Assembly: GCA_028554645.1 (NCBI GenBank)
Contig: JAQOOI010000080.1
Location: 1,240,001-1,304,000, forward strand
DNA length: 64,000 nt
Origin: Omphalotus guepiniiformis
Taxonomy: Eukaryota > Basidiomycota > Agaricomycetes > Agaricales > Omphalotaceae
Reading direction: 5' to 3'
Positions 32,727-44,263 of this stretch are shown here, in pieces. Every line of letters begins with the position of its first letter. The first letter of the stretch is position 1. The notes under the pieces were generated by a model. That model was not told where the DNA came from, did no database searches, and was given only the letters and a program-made list of their open reading frames with translations. Both the position numbers and the translations under genes were made by a program.

Positions 32727-33302
32727 CTACTGACTGCTCTCAACTATAGGATTGTCTGTTTGCTCTCGGGCTATCCGCCATTTAGCGATTTCAGTTTCGG
32801 TCGGAATGATTCCTTGCTGAGCAAGTTCAAGTCTAGCCTGTCTCCGAAGATTATTTTCTTCCATCCGTCTATGTGCTTCATGAGCAACAAGGGCACGTTC
32901 TGCTCCGAAAGTAAGGCCAGCCATACAAACTAAAGATGTGTGACGGTACATTCAGCCTCGAGGTCTGAGCCCGTGACACAAAGAATTCACGCACACCCAG
33001 AGACCAAGAAAGCCTTGAACGGTAATCGTTGCCGGCTATTGGGGGTTTAGCATTGAATATGGATCGAATCTAATGTGTACAGGACGTACCGAAATGCCGG
33101 CCAAGTGTAGTGCGCCAAAATGGCTAATCCGACGCCAACAGCGGTCGTTCTTGCAGCTCCCTAGAGTCATGGTTCATCGATGTCACAGAGCCAACTTGGA
33201 AAAGACGCTTGTACGGACTTCTAATCCAGCCCTGACTTGAATTTCATAGGCTTTATTCACATCTTCGTCGCGACGAGTTCGAGTGCTAGTTGAAGTCGAC
33301 AT
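32727..33302 (-). CDS. Small membrane protein, possibly mitochondrial (RCF2-like?)
   Basis: Four exons give about 130 residues. Seen: MSTSTSTRTRRDEDVNKAYE, IQVRAGLEGAARTTAVGVGL, AILAHYTWPAFRRQRLPFKA, FLVSGFCMAGLTFGAERALV, AHEAHRRMEENNLRRQARLE, then LAQQGIIPTETEIAKWRIAR. Two hydrophobic stretches (AVGVGLAILAHYTW and FLVSGFCMAGLTFG) separated by a basic loop suggest a two-helix membrane hairpin. The pattern of an AGLEGA segment, an FR-rich turn and an FGAERA box recalls N-terminal parts of RCF2-type respiratory factors, but I hold that only weakly. The junction between the last two exons was chosen to keep FLVSGFCMAGL in frame (donor GGGT|GTGCG). Confidence 0.65.
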
Positions 33303-35523
33303 CGTCCGACTCCCGAGTGCAGGCGAAGAAAATGTTTGATGAGATCACGTCAGCATTCTTACCTAATTCACATTCTATCCCACTCTCAAGAACTCGTATG
33401 AACGCACTGGCATCGTTGAACGCGAGGAGTGGAGAGCACAAAAACAACCGCTAGTTCTAGCTACACCTTGTTCAGATAGTCGAAGTGCATTGACACGGTA
33501 AGGTCCATTATGTTTGCAATATTACTTTGTTAATAAGTACATAGACACAAAATCAGCAAAATCAGACTCAGTTGAACAAATTTCAACGCCTAGACTATGA
33601 TAATGATCAAGAGTGCAATTATTGAGACTGCGTTCCAATTGAGGTCATTACATCGTTACCTGAGGTTCCAGGGACACCTGGAGCTTGATTCAAGAGAATT
33701 CCGTTGAAATTTGAGATTGTACAGAAGGTCAAAACCTTCACGTCTCTGTGTAAGTATGACTATCGGACGCTGATGTTCCGCCCGATCACAGGCTAGAACC
33801 TCTTCATATGAAAGAAGAGGTGCGTCGTCTAATGGGTTCCAAGAAGTGCACCCTTTCTCCTCGCATAAAGATGACGATTGAGCTTGGGAGATCGATGATC
33901 ACTTATATGAAATCGTTTCTGAGGGTGAAGGGATCAGTTAGAAGCTATCGATAATTCTAAGCACCGTGAACACCTTCAATTGAAGGGCGACCTGATTCCA
34001 TCATTGTCATGGACCACAGTTGATATCGCAGGGCAATCCTCCTCATGAAATACCGGCGCTGATACGCCACAGCCCTAGACTGGAAAGTCTCAGCTTCGAA
34101 AGCAAGGACGAGGCGCTTCAGTACACAAGTGTGCTGCAACGTTTGAGTCGAACAGTACAAGTTTTCTCGGAGATCTGCCGCCGAAGCCGCCGAATAACTT
34201 TCTTCTCATGTTTATTTAGAAGGCGAATTTTATCAGTCTCTGACTCTATTCAGCTTCTACACCCGCTAATCTAGGGGAAGGCACTGAAATAAGGCTTAAG
34301 CTGCCATTCTCCCATTTCTAAGCGCTTCGGGACTTGCCATTGAACATCAGGTACGCTCCCCAACTTGCATCACGAAGGCCATGAGCAAGTACCACTTCAA
34401 CAACAGCGGTCCGGGCCCGTTGATACTCAGTTCGCGTTGATGCCATATTATGTTCGGTAACTTGATTTTTGCGTACACGTACAATTGATACAGCCTGCAG
34501 CCAGATATGTCGGAGCCTTCAGGTTCGGAGCTTTATGATGCCAGGTGACAATGCTAGGTCGTAATACGGGAGCTTTGAGTGTGGCCATTGATTCAAGCGC
34601 TCCTTCTGACCAGACAAAACTTTACGCAATTATTACTCTGAAGAAACCGTGAAAGACATGGAAAATCCTCGAGGACCACTCACATCACCGGCGGTAAGAG
34701 TGTCGTTAGAGTATGTAGAGGAACGTCATTAATATTCTGTCGCCTAAAACGAGGTTGGAACCATCCAGAATCATAACTCCAGGTGTGGGGCTGGAAACCA
34801 GGAGAGCCTGAAAAATACCTATTCGTAATATTAGCACTGGCTAACGTCATGAGACCACCATGTTGTCGTCGCTCATACAGGGAGATGGAGGTCACAGGGT
34901 ATCGCGGACAGCTCAGAAGCGTACAAGCCACAGCGTGCCAGCGGGAGACCTTGTGAAACTTGGCAGACATCGCAGTTGGTGTATAGATCGATTTGCAGGA
35001 ACTAGTCCACAAACGTATCCAGTGCGAACATTGCCGGATTCCACTGAATCCTTAGTTAGGACTGGGATTGTCAGATTGCCATCGTCAGTGGTTCCAGGAG
35101 GGACGGAAGGATAAAACAAAATGTTTAGTTCGACCGTTAGCTCTGTGCAGACTTGCTGCACAAGACATAAGCTAATCGGAACTCTATTTCTGGATATCGA
35201 TACCTTCCGGAACATAAGGACAGGTTGATGGGCTGGAGTGGCTTGCAATCATCCCTACCATTCATCAGAACCGTTCCAGACATCGATTCTGGCTTTCTTG
35301 TCGGACCGATGCAACATGAACCTCAGTGCTTCAGTCTGCATCTCAATATACCTAGTTTCAAATCGGGGTCACAAGATTAGTGCATTCCATTCAGGTCAGG
35401 ACGCTCAAAGGGAATCAACACAAAACCTTTCCGGGAGGTGCTCGTAATGCTTTGAACATAGTTTAAAAGATAATGCGAATTGAGACCGAAGTATCCATGA
35501 TACTAGTGACATGATGCAAGATG
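33303..35523. other. Gene-poor stretch with fragmentary coding remnants
   Basis: About 2.2 kb without a supportable gene. On the minus strand between 34680 and 35450 there are short coding-like stretches (YIEMQTEALRFMLHRSDKKAR with IDVWNGSDEW, and FYPSVPPGTTDDGNLTIPVL). Their frames are interrupted by stops and no set of GT-AG introns restores a full protein. On the plus strand near 34020 a stretch reads IPALIRHSPRLESLSFES, reminiscent of a leucine-rich F-box protein. The region probably holds decayed genes, but this is inference. Confidence 0.4.
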
Positions 35524-37602
35524 CTACTCTGTCCAGCCGCCGAGCTCAACGGCGAATGCAACAGCAAGCTTAGAGAATTCCAACATGTGCTCAAAGCTAA
35601 ATTCATCAGAAATGTCAATGCGGCTGGCAAGAAAAAAGTTGAGACAGTATCATGGTGAGATAAATTTTTCGCGCACTCGTTTGTAGAATGAATAAATTTG
35701 TTCGAGTTCTCGAATGTGCTCTCTGGTAATTAGAAGCACAGCGAATTAGTGAAATGGTGCAACCAACTATCATGTAAGACCACAAACCAATCGAGAACAC
35801 ACTAGGGTAGCCGGCCTTTTGCCATGAGGCACTGAAAACCTACAATCAACATGTGCCCGGAAGGAGCAAATACGGAAACTTTACTGATCACTGCAGGCGT
35901 AACCGCATTTCGTCTCTACATAGGGAATGTCGAGATACGTGTCCACGAGTTCCATATTAAATGTCGTGAGACCCTTGTCCGTGTAATCCGTTATCACACC
36001 TGGTTTGCGAAGTCAATTTGCGGCAGGCAGGTAGGAATTTCAGAAGACTCACCGAGTTCTTCTCGGGTACCCCGCTTTACCCATGCTGTCTAAGAGAACA
36101 TCATGAAGAGTCCGAAAGGTGAGGGGGAGCACAAACCATGTCAAACTGAGACATTGCGACTACATTGGCAGATTTAGACGCATAGGCTTGGGCAACTGCT
36201 TGAGAACCGAGGAGACCGCCCTCCTAAGAGAGTATTGTCAGCCGTTTGGGAAAGCAGAAGACCAGAAGTAACTAGCCTCTGCGGAATACCAGTGGAATTC
36301 AACTGTCCGAGTGGGGCGGAAGTCGGCAGCTAGAAGTGCACGGTAAGACTCGAGGATTGTGACCGACCCAGAGCCATCATCTTTAACAGTAAATTATGAG
36401 TAGAGGCAAATATTTGCAGCCAACAAAATTACCATCCGCCCCTGTAGGCGATGCAAAGGTTAAGGGACAGGTGAGATTAAAGTCTGAATAGCAACATACC
36501 AGGCGCAGGAAGGAAAGGCCAGATATTGGTACTTGATGCGAAGTCAGTAGGCACGTTCTCCATGTAATACGAGTACCTGCCTGTCTTGATGAGCAGCAAT
36601 GATAACCAAACTGTTGTCGGTAGCCGATGACCCTTGAATGCGAACAATCTACGCCAACGCTCAGTGCGAAAGTACACTAAGAAGTCATATTACTCAACAA
36701 TACTGTTCTGACCCCACGAATGCGAGAACTCCTCAAATGTAATAAGCTTCTGTAAGGATTGAGATGCCGTCTGTGCGGTTATCTACGATCAAAGAAATCA
36801 GGCGCTATGATAAAAACGCCCCTAGAACAATTCATTATCTCGGAGATCCTGGACAAAAGCCACTTCTGACTGTCCCTTCCTGTCTGTGAGATGACTCAGT
36901 AAAAAGCACACTTTGAGGTCAGCTGTCTGGTTTACATCACTTCGGTAGTCTGCAGGAGATATAGTGAGAGAGATACCAGCATATTGAAAGCAAGAACATA
37001 CACCTAGTACGGAAACTCGTTAATTTCTCCAAATTCGCCCTCGGGCCATCAGTGGACAATGTCTTGAGTATGGGCCGAACCTCATGAAGAAAGATAATAA
37101 GAGAAACTCAAACGAGCAGGTACGTCGGACGATACCTTCTCTGTGGCGTTTGGTGATGGAAAAGAAGCTGGGAACATGAAGTGAGCACCGTGAGACGTTC
37201 AGATGAAAGTGTGGAACAACTAAGGTTCTTTCAATGCTGTGAAGCGAATGGAAGACCCAAGATCTTGAGTTTCCGTACTGAATTCGAACATGTGTGCTTT
37301 GAGCGTAGATGAGCGGGTACAATGCCTGGATAAACACATACATATCGAAGAAGTTGACACCAAGAGCTTTCAGTTCAATCTATCAAGAAGTTAAGCCTAG
37401 ATATCTAAAGGGCGAAGGCCAGATATGGACCTTTCGGCTTTCCGTCACCCACTCAGGTGCTAGCCCTTCCCGTTGAATAAGTCTTGGGGCATTCAAATCC
37501 AGATCAAACCCGTCCTGGGTAGATAAGGGGGTCTGAGCAAGCCATTCCAAAGGACTCGCCAAAGCGAGAGAGACGAGAGGCAGAAGGGCGAGGAAAGACT
37601 TC
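35524..37602 (-). CDS. Secreted M28 aminopeptidase, possibly decaying
   Basis: Zinc aminopeptidase of peptidase family M28. The start [21 protein letters not shown] is a signal peptide. Family blocks read in order: [98 protein letters not shown] (zinc His), [15 protein letters not shown] (zinc Asp), [14 protein letters not shown] (catalytic Glu), [38 protein letters not shown] and [18 protein letters not shown]. Two junctions fail. Near 36840 the donor reads GAG|ATAATG instead of GTAATG, and near 37200-37230 no junction keeps the frame. The Asp of GADDDG comes from a 9-nt exon (36433-36441). Two introns begin with GC. The gene may be a pseudogene; all zinc ligands remain recognisable. It is divergent to uL11m. 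Confidence 0.75.
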
Positions 37603-37741
37603 ATGGTTGTCGCAATGCAAGGTTCAGTTGCAATGGACCCTAGGTGACGCGGTTGAAGCCACGTGGCGGGCACTTCGATCACTGCGTCCCTAAACGGAAG
37701 CTGCCAGTTTTTGTTGCTTCCCCAGTCGTTCAAGTTGAGAA

Positions 37742-38242
37742 ATGTCGAAAGCAGCTGCAAAGGCTAGAGACCAGGTCGTAGTACGTTTGAACATTCGAAA
37801 ACTGATATCTTCTCTGTCTAAATACACGTCTTAGCGTCTTCTCATTGCCGCAGGAAAGGCAGCACCTACGCCTCCTGTAGGTCCAGCTCTTGGTGCTCGC
37901 GGTGTCAAATCCATGGATTTTTGCAAAGAGTTTAACGCCAGGACTGCCGGAATTGAACCAGGAGTACCAACACCCACTCTAATTACGGTTCGCCCGGATC
38001 GTACATTCACCTTTGTCACAAAAACTCCTCCAACTTCCTACTTTCTGAAAAAGGTTGCTGGTATCGAAAAGGGCACTGGCAAGCCTGGGCACGACATGAC
38101 TGGAACTATTAGTCTCAAACATGTGTACGAAATTGCAAAGATCAAGGCGACAGATGAACATATGAGCCATCTGTCTCTGGAAAACATTGCTAGGATGGTT
38201 GTCGGAAGTGCAAGGTCATTGGGGGTTCAGGTAGTACCTTGA
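37742..38242 (+). CDS. MRPL11: Mitochondrial ribosomal protein uL11m
   Basis: Large-subunit mitoribosomal protein of the stalk base. Two exons, [13 protein letters not shown] then [20 protein letters not shown], the unmistakable L11 PPVGPALG box. [35 protein letters not shown] and [20 protein letters not shown] follow, and the C-terminal domain ends [13 protein letters not shown]. The intron is GT-AG. The total length of about 146 residues fits the family. The start lies 139 bases from the M28 start, in divergent orientation. Confidence 0.94.
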
Positions 38243-39399
38243 GTTGGCTCAGGTGATGTAGGTTAGTTTCGAGTTCACCTTGTTCCATGCTCTCCTGTGC
38301 GCTTACTACGGAAAACTCATCATCTTATCAGCTTGAATCAGACCCGAGATATATTCGAGACTTTGAATTTTGAGGGTCATGCCATCTTTCAGTCCGGGTG
38401 CACCACCCGATGTAAAAACTCAGCGGCTCTGTTAGGTGTATTTCGGAACCAAAGCTCGTTGTGTAAACAGGCAGTCGGTCATTTGCATTTGCATTTGCGA
38501 AAGAAAGTTAAGTTCATAGATATAGATTAAACCTTAGTTGACGCTTGATCGTTGAAGATTTCGGTCGCCATGTCTTGAACACCTTCCTGACTTTCTTTGT
38601 GGGTTAGTCCGTTCGGCAGAGTCACTCTTACCTTTCTGGTAACAAGATTCTTCCCTGAAGTTCTATGTTTTCTGTCTCAAAAGGCATATGCTACCTTTCC
38701 TTAAGAACACGCCCTTGTCTGTCATTTTCGAATTATCGAATCTACCTTATCTTAATCACCATTCAGCCGGATTCAGTAGGCCCGACACGCTGTAGACATC
38801 ATGTCCTGAGCCCCGGATACAGGATACACGTTTACAGATTTCCTTCGATGTTCGAGCCATTACCAAGTTTCCGACTTGCCTAATACAGCGACCCCCCGTG
38901 GCGAAAAAGTCATCAACAAGCTGCACAATGCCTTGCTTTCCGAAATTTTTCTTGGAATAATGCGGCCTTTCACTTCTCATGGGTCAAGACGTACTATGAC
39001 ATGGGCCAATACACATCCTGTGAAAGCGAAGATTCGGGAGCTGCCGTTAGTTCTTCGTATGTCTTCAGAGGAATTCGGCGCTTACAGTAACTCGTGTCGA
39101 TCGAACTGACCTCGACTGCATACATCCGGACTGCTCCACTGACCAAGTCTCAACGTGAGCTCTTCACTTCTTTGAAAACACGTTGACCTTGGTGGATTCA
39201 TCAGCTTTATCTTGTCGCGCTGTTACCCACGTTTTCGATCTTCTCTTGGGCTATCGGCTGGAAATAAGAATATTTTGCCACCAACTGGACCTGACTTCCA
39301 GATATAAAGTCTCGTAGCAAATCCAAAAGAATGCGTCTTCAAATCGTCTTCTAGTACCCTTCCGACCCTTCTCGACATAACTATCTGCTGTATATTGAA
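38243..39399. other. Intergenic region
   Basis: About 1.15 kb between uL11m and the DUF6593 gene. It contains a short 6-bp tandem repeat (CATTTG, about three copies, near 38480-38500). No open frame here resembles a known protein. Confidence 0.45.
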
Positions 39400-40239
39400 A
39401 TGGCCGCAGCTCCCGATGATATATTGTCTTGGACTAACCAGGACCCTCGCGAAAGCCAGCTCTTCAACTCTTGGGGTGTATTATATCGCTTTCAAGTAAG
39501 TACTCTTCTTGTTGTCATCATTGAACTCGGGTTCTTATTCGCAATAACTTTTTAGACTACTGTGTCCGCGAACGGCACGAGTGTAACGACGTTATGGCGC
39601 TCAATACGTGCCAATAAAGAGGACCGAGTCGCAAAACTTGAGTGGGCGTCCAACGGTGGTTTAGGACGCGTCGTGATTGGAAAGGTTAGTCTTCTCTACC
39701 AACCCTTACTCACTCTGTCTTGTTAATGCTGCCTCAATTGGAAAGAACACTCTTCCAATGTCTGATCTAGTTAGGCCTGATCCACGCCTCTATGTAAGTT
39801 TTTCCTAGCACACGCACGCCTCAACATCTCTTGACACAACCTACAGGGATCTCGGATATTCAATGGACCTGACGGGCTGACATACCGATGGCGACCTGGA
39901 AATAATGCCTCAGACATTCTGGTTGGTTCTACATGTTGCTAAATGATAGACGAGAAGTTCACTCCAGGGTTTAAGCTGCAGGACGCTAATGGAAATGTCA
40001 TTGCGTTTTACCGGCCAACGCGTCAAACGCGTTACCAGATAGGTGATGTGTTCGGCGAATTGCACTTTGTGCGGTCGGCTGGCGCAGGAACGGTGGTAAG
40101 CTGTCAACGAAACCGCGAAGAAAAGCCTGAACTCGCTAACTTCATTTTGAATTAATTATCACAGATGCACCCGCCGATCATGGATATTGTCACAGTCACC
40201 GCCATGCTGTACAGATTTTGTCAGTTATTCAATCTGTGA
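39400..40239 (+). CDS. DUF6593-type protein
   Basis: A member of a family of unknown function that is expanded in mushroom-forming fungi. After splicing: MAAAPDDILSWTNQDPRESQ, LFNSWGVLYRFQ, TTLWRSIRANKEDRVAKLEW, GGLGRVVIGKNTLPMSDLVR, RIFNGPDGLTYRWRPGN, GFKLQDANGNVIAFYRPTR, YQIGDVFGELHFVRSAGAGT and MHPPIMDIVTVTAMLYRFCQ. These blocks, with IRxNKEDRVAxLEW and FYRPTR as hallmarks, form an antiparallel beta-rich core of the LURP/tubby-like kind. All introns are GT-AG and about 50 nt. No signal peptide is seen. A second, more divergent family member occurs at 49.7-50.5 kb. Confidence 0.82.
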
Positions 40240-40617
40240 TTATCAACTCGTTACCTGCAAGTACTGTATTTTACCATAATGTGTTTTTTGTCATGACCCC
40301 AATGTATGATAATCTGTACAATATCAACTAGAACCCTTTTGTGACGGCACAGGTACTTGGAGAGCGGGCTCGCGACCGAAAAGTAGATGAAAGCTTCATA
40401 CAAGCTCACCAGAATCAGAAACACTCATCGATAGGGAAGTTCCATTAGGTCTGTACTTTAACATGAGTCCTGCCTCACGTGGAGATCAAAAACCACAGAA
40501 GATGAAATCTCTAACACGATGCATACCCGCTCCGGGGACAAGTAGGTACAATCGTAAATCATCTACAGGGAAAACCCTGAGTTAGGGTCACCCGACCCGT
40601 CCTCTACGCCTCGTTGC
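40240..40617. other. Intergenic, convergent 3' ends
   Basis: About 380 bases between two convergent genes. Nothing further is recognised. Confidence 0.4.
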
Positions 40618-41994
40618 TCATAATTTAGCCTTGTAATGACCCTCCTCCCTCACGCCATCGAGGATTTCGTCCACGGTACGTATAACCCACTCCGCTCCTT
40701 CATCGCTTGAAAGCCACACATCTTCTTCGCTCTGATTCGGCACATAGCGAGCTTTCAGAAGGCCAAAAACATGACTAGTGAGCTGTGGAATGACGCGTTC
40801 CTCTGCGCGCAAGCAAGCAATACCGACAACAGATCCTAGCGCTCTGCTCAAGTTTCCTTGATCGGGGTCGTCGCTTCCGCTGGGATCCGAGAAAACCTTG
40901 GTTGAGCCAGGTAATGGCGAAAGTACCGCGCCATAGCTTTGGATGATGAACGCTGCAGTGGGATGACCGCTCCATATTAGCAAACAGATCGGGGACCAAC
41001 ATGGCACGAATGTTTTGAAATGAAATCCGATTTCTCCATCAGATAAGTGAGAGACTCCCCAAGATTCAGGAAAGTATGACAAAGTTTGACTGATGAACAG
41101 CCGAAGAAGGGAACAGAGGGTCAAGTGTCTGGAAACGTGTAGAAACGCACAGATGAAATCTGGATGATAAGAGCCCAGTTTGTCATGTAGTTTATCTGCA
41201 TGAGGCGCATAAATTGAGTCCCAAAGGGCTCTACCCCGCACGAGAGTAGATTCGATGTCCTCGGAAGTGGCACTCCTGGCAGTATGAATTGAATCAGTTT
41301 GTGAACGTCACCAAAATAGCATAGGAGATAGGAAAGAAATTCGTCGCGGACTTGAGAGGTGAGAACGCAAGCCAGTCCGGAGCATAACCAAGTTCTGATG
41401 AACGACGCAAGGAGGAAACAGCGGGGACACTCCTTCGGGAGACCTTCCTCAACGCCGATTTTACGTCGTCATCAAGGGTATCATTCAATGCCGCTAGGGA
41501 AAGAATGACCTAAAGGATCCGGTAAAACTCCTTTCACGAAAGAAACACGAACGCATTCAAAATACTTGCCCGAGGAACCCCCACAAAGATTGTGCTCTTC
41601 AGAGCAGATTCACGAATGAGAGCAGCTCTATTTACGGCTTCGAAGAGATTAATCTTTCGAGGTGCATCCTCACTCAAATCGGAACGCGTAACAAAACGAT
41701 AAAGCTGGCCAAAAGTGGGAGGGCGATTAGCTGTCAACAAGGTACAAGTCTGCGGAAAGGGGTTTCGAAAGAAATGAGTAAATAGGCGGCAGACTTTCTG
41801 CATTAGAGACAAGCATAGTAATGCTCCGATCTTACCGTCAGGACGAGCCAGCCGGTCTCAGCCTTCTTAGACTGTGCGTCTAGATAAGTCTTTGAGAGTA
41901 CTTGCTGAAGGGTAGAAAGAGAAGGACCTGGCAAGGGACGTGGGTTACGGAGAGTCAAGAGTTGCTTGATTGCAGGGGAGAGATGCTTGACCAT
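40618..41994 (-). CDS. AhpD/CMD-like peroxisomal protein (PXP2-like)
   Basis: Resembles fungal AhpD/carboxymuconolactone-decarboxylase-like proteins, including the peroxisomal matrix protein Pxp2. After splicing: MVKHLSPAIKQLLTLRNPRP, LPGPSLSTLQQVL, ETGWLVLT, TCTLLTANRPPTFGQLYRFV, AALIRESALKSTIFVGVPRV, ILSLAALNDTLDDDVKSALR, GRALWDSIYAPHADKLHDKL, GSYHPDF, FIIQSYGAVLSPLPGS, RALGSVVGIACLRAEE, and a C terminus ending HYKAKL. The final AKL tripeptide is a type 1 peroxisomal targeting signal. The intron at 41510-41569 begins GCAAGT (GC-AG). The canonical AhpD CxxC redox pair is not evident, so enzymatic activity is uncertain. Confidence 0.75.
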
Positions 41995-42377
41995 TGCTCC
42001 AACAGTGAGAAAACAGAATACAGGCTCTGGGATACCTACTTCATTGTTTCTGTCTTTCTCACATAGTCGCCGATATATCCCATGTTCAAGTCCGCACTTT
42101 TCCGCCTGTTACATAAACAGTACAGACATAGGTAGGATAATAAAACGTATAGATTATATTCAGATCTTCGAAATGCAAGGCAATGCGCAGCAGTCTCTAC
42201 ACCAGCGAAGTACAGAGGCAAAGTGGTTGAACCAGCAATACTGGCAATTGGAAATGTAAGTAACAAAACAACAATGACACAAAGGCCACCCGCACAACGG
42301 GTCACAGCGAACAAGAAATATGAAGGGTATATGGAACGTGTTAAGTCCGCATTGAATAGCGACAAAGCTGTCTAAAT
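41995..42377. other. Intergenic region
   Basis: About 380 bases between the 5' end of the PXP2-like gene and the 3' end of the GH128 gene, both on the minus strand. A hydrophobic antisense frame is present but has no recognisable domain. Confidence 0.4.
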
Positions 42378-43736
42378 TTAAGAGTTGAGGAACTGGTAGC
42401 CGAGGTCAGACGGCGAGCCGGAGGAGGTCATTAATGTGTTGAGAGGATTGACATTCTGCATGTCATGCATGGCACCTATGAAACCTGTCAGCACAAGCAC
42501 AACAGAACATATGCAAAGCATGGCACCAAACCAGAAATAGGCCTCGACCCAGGACTGCGACTCCATGTAGGAGGTCACAGTACCCATGAAGGACTGAATT
42601 TGCGAGAGACTGCCCTGTGCGTTGCCATTGAAGTCCTGGAATCCCATCATATTAAAATTTGGGTGGTAGAACAGAGAAGAAAGACAAAACTAACCTGGTA
42701 GGCAAACTCGGTAACCCAGATATTTTTCCCGAAAGTGGTATGGAAGTCATCGATGTAAGCGATGAAAGCATCCGCAGAAATGTCATACCAATGGAGAGCA
42801 ACGAAATCAACCTATACCAATGTAGGATAAGTCATCAACTCCATAACTGAACTTAGAAGCACACTCACAGAGCAGTCGCTGCACTCCGAGAAGAACTCTT
42901 GCATCCAGACCTTACCGGCAGGTGCAGAGGTAACAGCAGGACTACCGAGTCTGTAGCCCAGGCTCTTGAGAGGTTCCATATACTGTCTCCAGAGCTGAGC
43001 AGCAGAGGCCGGTGACATGTTGGACTGACCAGTTTGATCAGGTCTGCGAGAACGGTCAGCATGATATACCGATCATGGAAGAGAAGAAAAACTCGTTTAC
43101 TCGTTGGGACCTAGGGCAATAGTAGCATAGCCTGCCTTGACGGTGTTGGCAAAGTCAGTGGCCTGATTCCAACCCCAGAGTTGGGGAACAGGAGTGAACC
43201 CAAGACTCCAGGCAGACGAGGGAATCTCAGGGCTCCAAGTGTAGAGATAGAGAAGAAAATAAGCACGAGCTTGCTGCAATACAGATTCCGTGTACTTACT
43301 AGTTGGTTTTGTCGGTCTTGTAAAATTGGAGCGAAGGATCGTCTCCGTTGGGCCACGCGAGACCGGCTTTTCCGCCTCCTGAACTGCCACCGCTGGACGT
43401 AGAGGTAGGGACAGCGGAGCTAGAAGTAGAGCTAGGAGCAGGAGCAGGAGTAGGACTGAAGGAGGTAGTGGCCGCATCGGTAGTAGTAGCAGCATCGGTA
43501 GTGAAAGCAGAGCTCGACTCCGAAGTACTGGAAGCGACAGGTGCGGAACGAGCCTTGCAGCGCTTGCCATGTACAGAGCGCTTCCTCTTCGCAATCGAGT
43601 CGTGGCCACGAGCACCATCTCTAGCGAGATGACCATGACGAGTGGAAAGAGCGTTGACTGGCTCAGGGCCAAAAGAACAGGCGAGAATGGCAAGAGAAGC
43701 GATAGCCAAAAGATTGACAAGTTTGGTGGCCGCCAT
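42378..43736 (-). CDS. Secreted GH128 glucanase (Asl1-like)
   Basis: Glycoside hydrolase family 128, beta-1,3-glucanase-type catalytic domain, probably acting on the fungus's own cell wall. The start MAATKLVNLLAIASLAILAC with SFGPEPVNA is a signal peptide. A Ser/Thr/Pro/Ala linker of about 90 residues follows. The catalytic part begins KAGLAWPNGDDPSLQFY and continues LYTWSPEIPSSAWSLGFTPV, PQLWGWNQATDFANTVKAGY, ALGPNEPDQTGQSNMSPASA, DFVALHWYDISADAFIAYID, KNIWVTEFAYQ and AYFWFGAMHDMQNVNPLNTL. The GPNEPD and WVTEF segments carry the two glutamates expected as acid/base and nucleophile. Introns are GT-AG. The linker suggests surface display or cell-wall attachment. Confidence 0.88.
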
Positions 43737-44263
43737 TACTTACAGTCGTGAAAGAGAGAGTGGGATTAAAGGAATGAAGTGCGCTCGTTGTTGAGCTGGA
43801 CGTCGGGAAAAGAGGGTCTGAAAATCATAGCAACTGGCTTTGGTATTTCTTTTAAACAACCGGCAATCTCCGACGCACGGGCCACCTGCTGCCTGCCAAG
43901 CGCCACGGCTATGATTCCCCTGTGTGTTCCCAAAAAAATAAATAAATTCCAAGGCCGCTTGGCGGGCATAAACGCATCTTCAGAGGCCGTATACATATTA
44001 GTATATACTATACAGTAGGGCTGCTGTTGTACAGTAAAATTTACTCCTGTATTATTATGCAACTGGCAGGGTGTATAATTACACGTATGTTTTTTGCGAT
44101 TGTCATAGCGACGTATTGTGGTTTGTTTGGCAATATAAAGGACGAGCCACGCGGGTATTCTTGTTTTCTTTAACCTTCAAGTTTGACACGAAGAAACCGG
44201 TTCAACAAAGCTCATCCACATCGTTCATCCCATTCTCCAAAACTCACCAGTTCTACCTCCAGC
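43737..44263. promoter_or_regulatory. Divergent intergenic region
   Basis: About 525 bases between the divergent starts of the GH128 gene and the two-RRM gene. It contains an A+T-rich segment near 43930-44100 and the 5' leaders of both. No specific factor site is identified. Confidence 0.4.

Noticed and set aside
38480..38503. Three-copy CATTTG tandem
   Set aside because: Microsatellite-length repeat with no sign of function.
42036..42365. Hydrophobic minus-strand frame of 109 codons upstream of the PXP2-like gene
   Set aside because: No signal peptide, conserved motif or splice partners support it, and it ends just before the 3' end of the GH128 gene.
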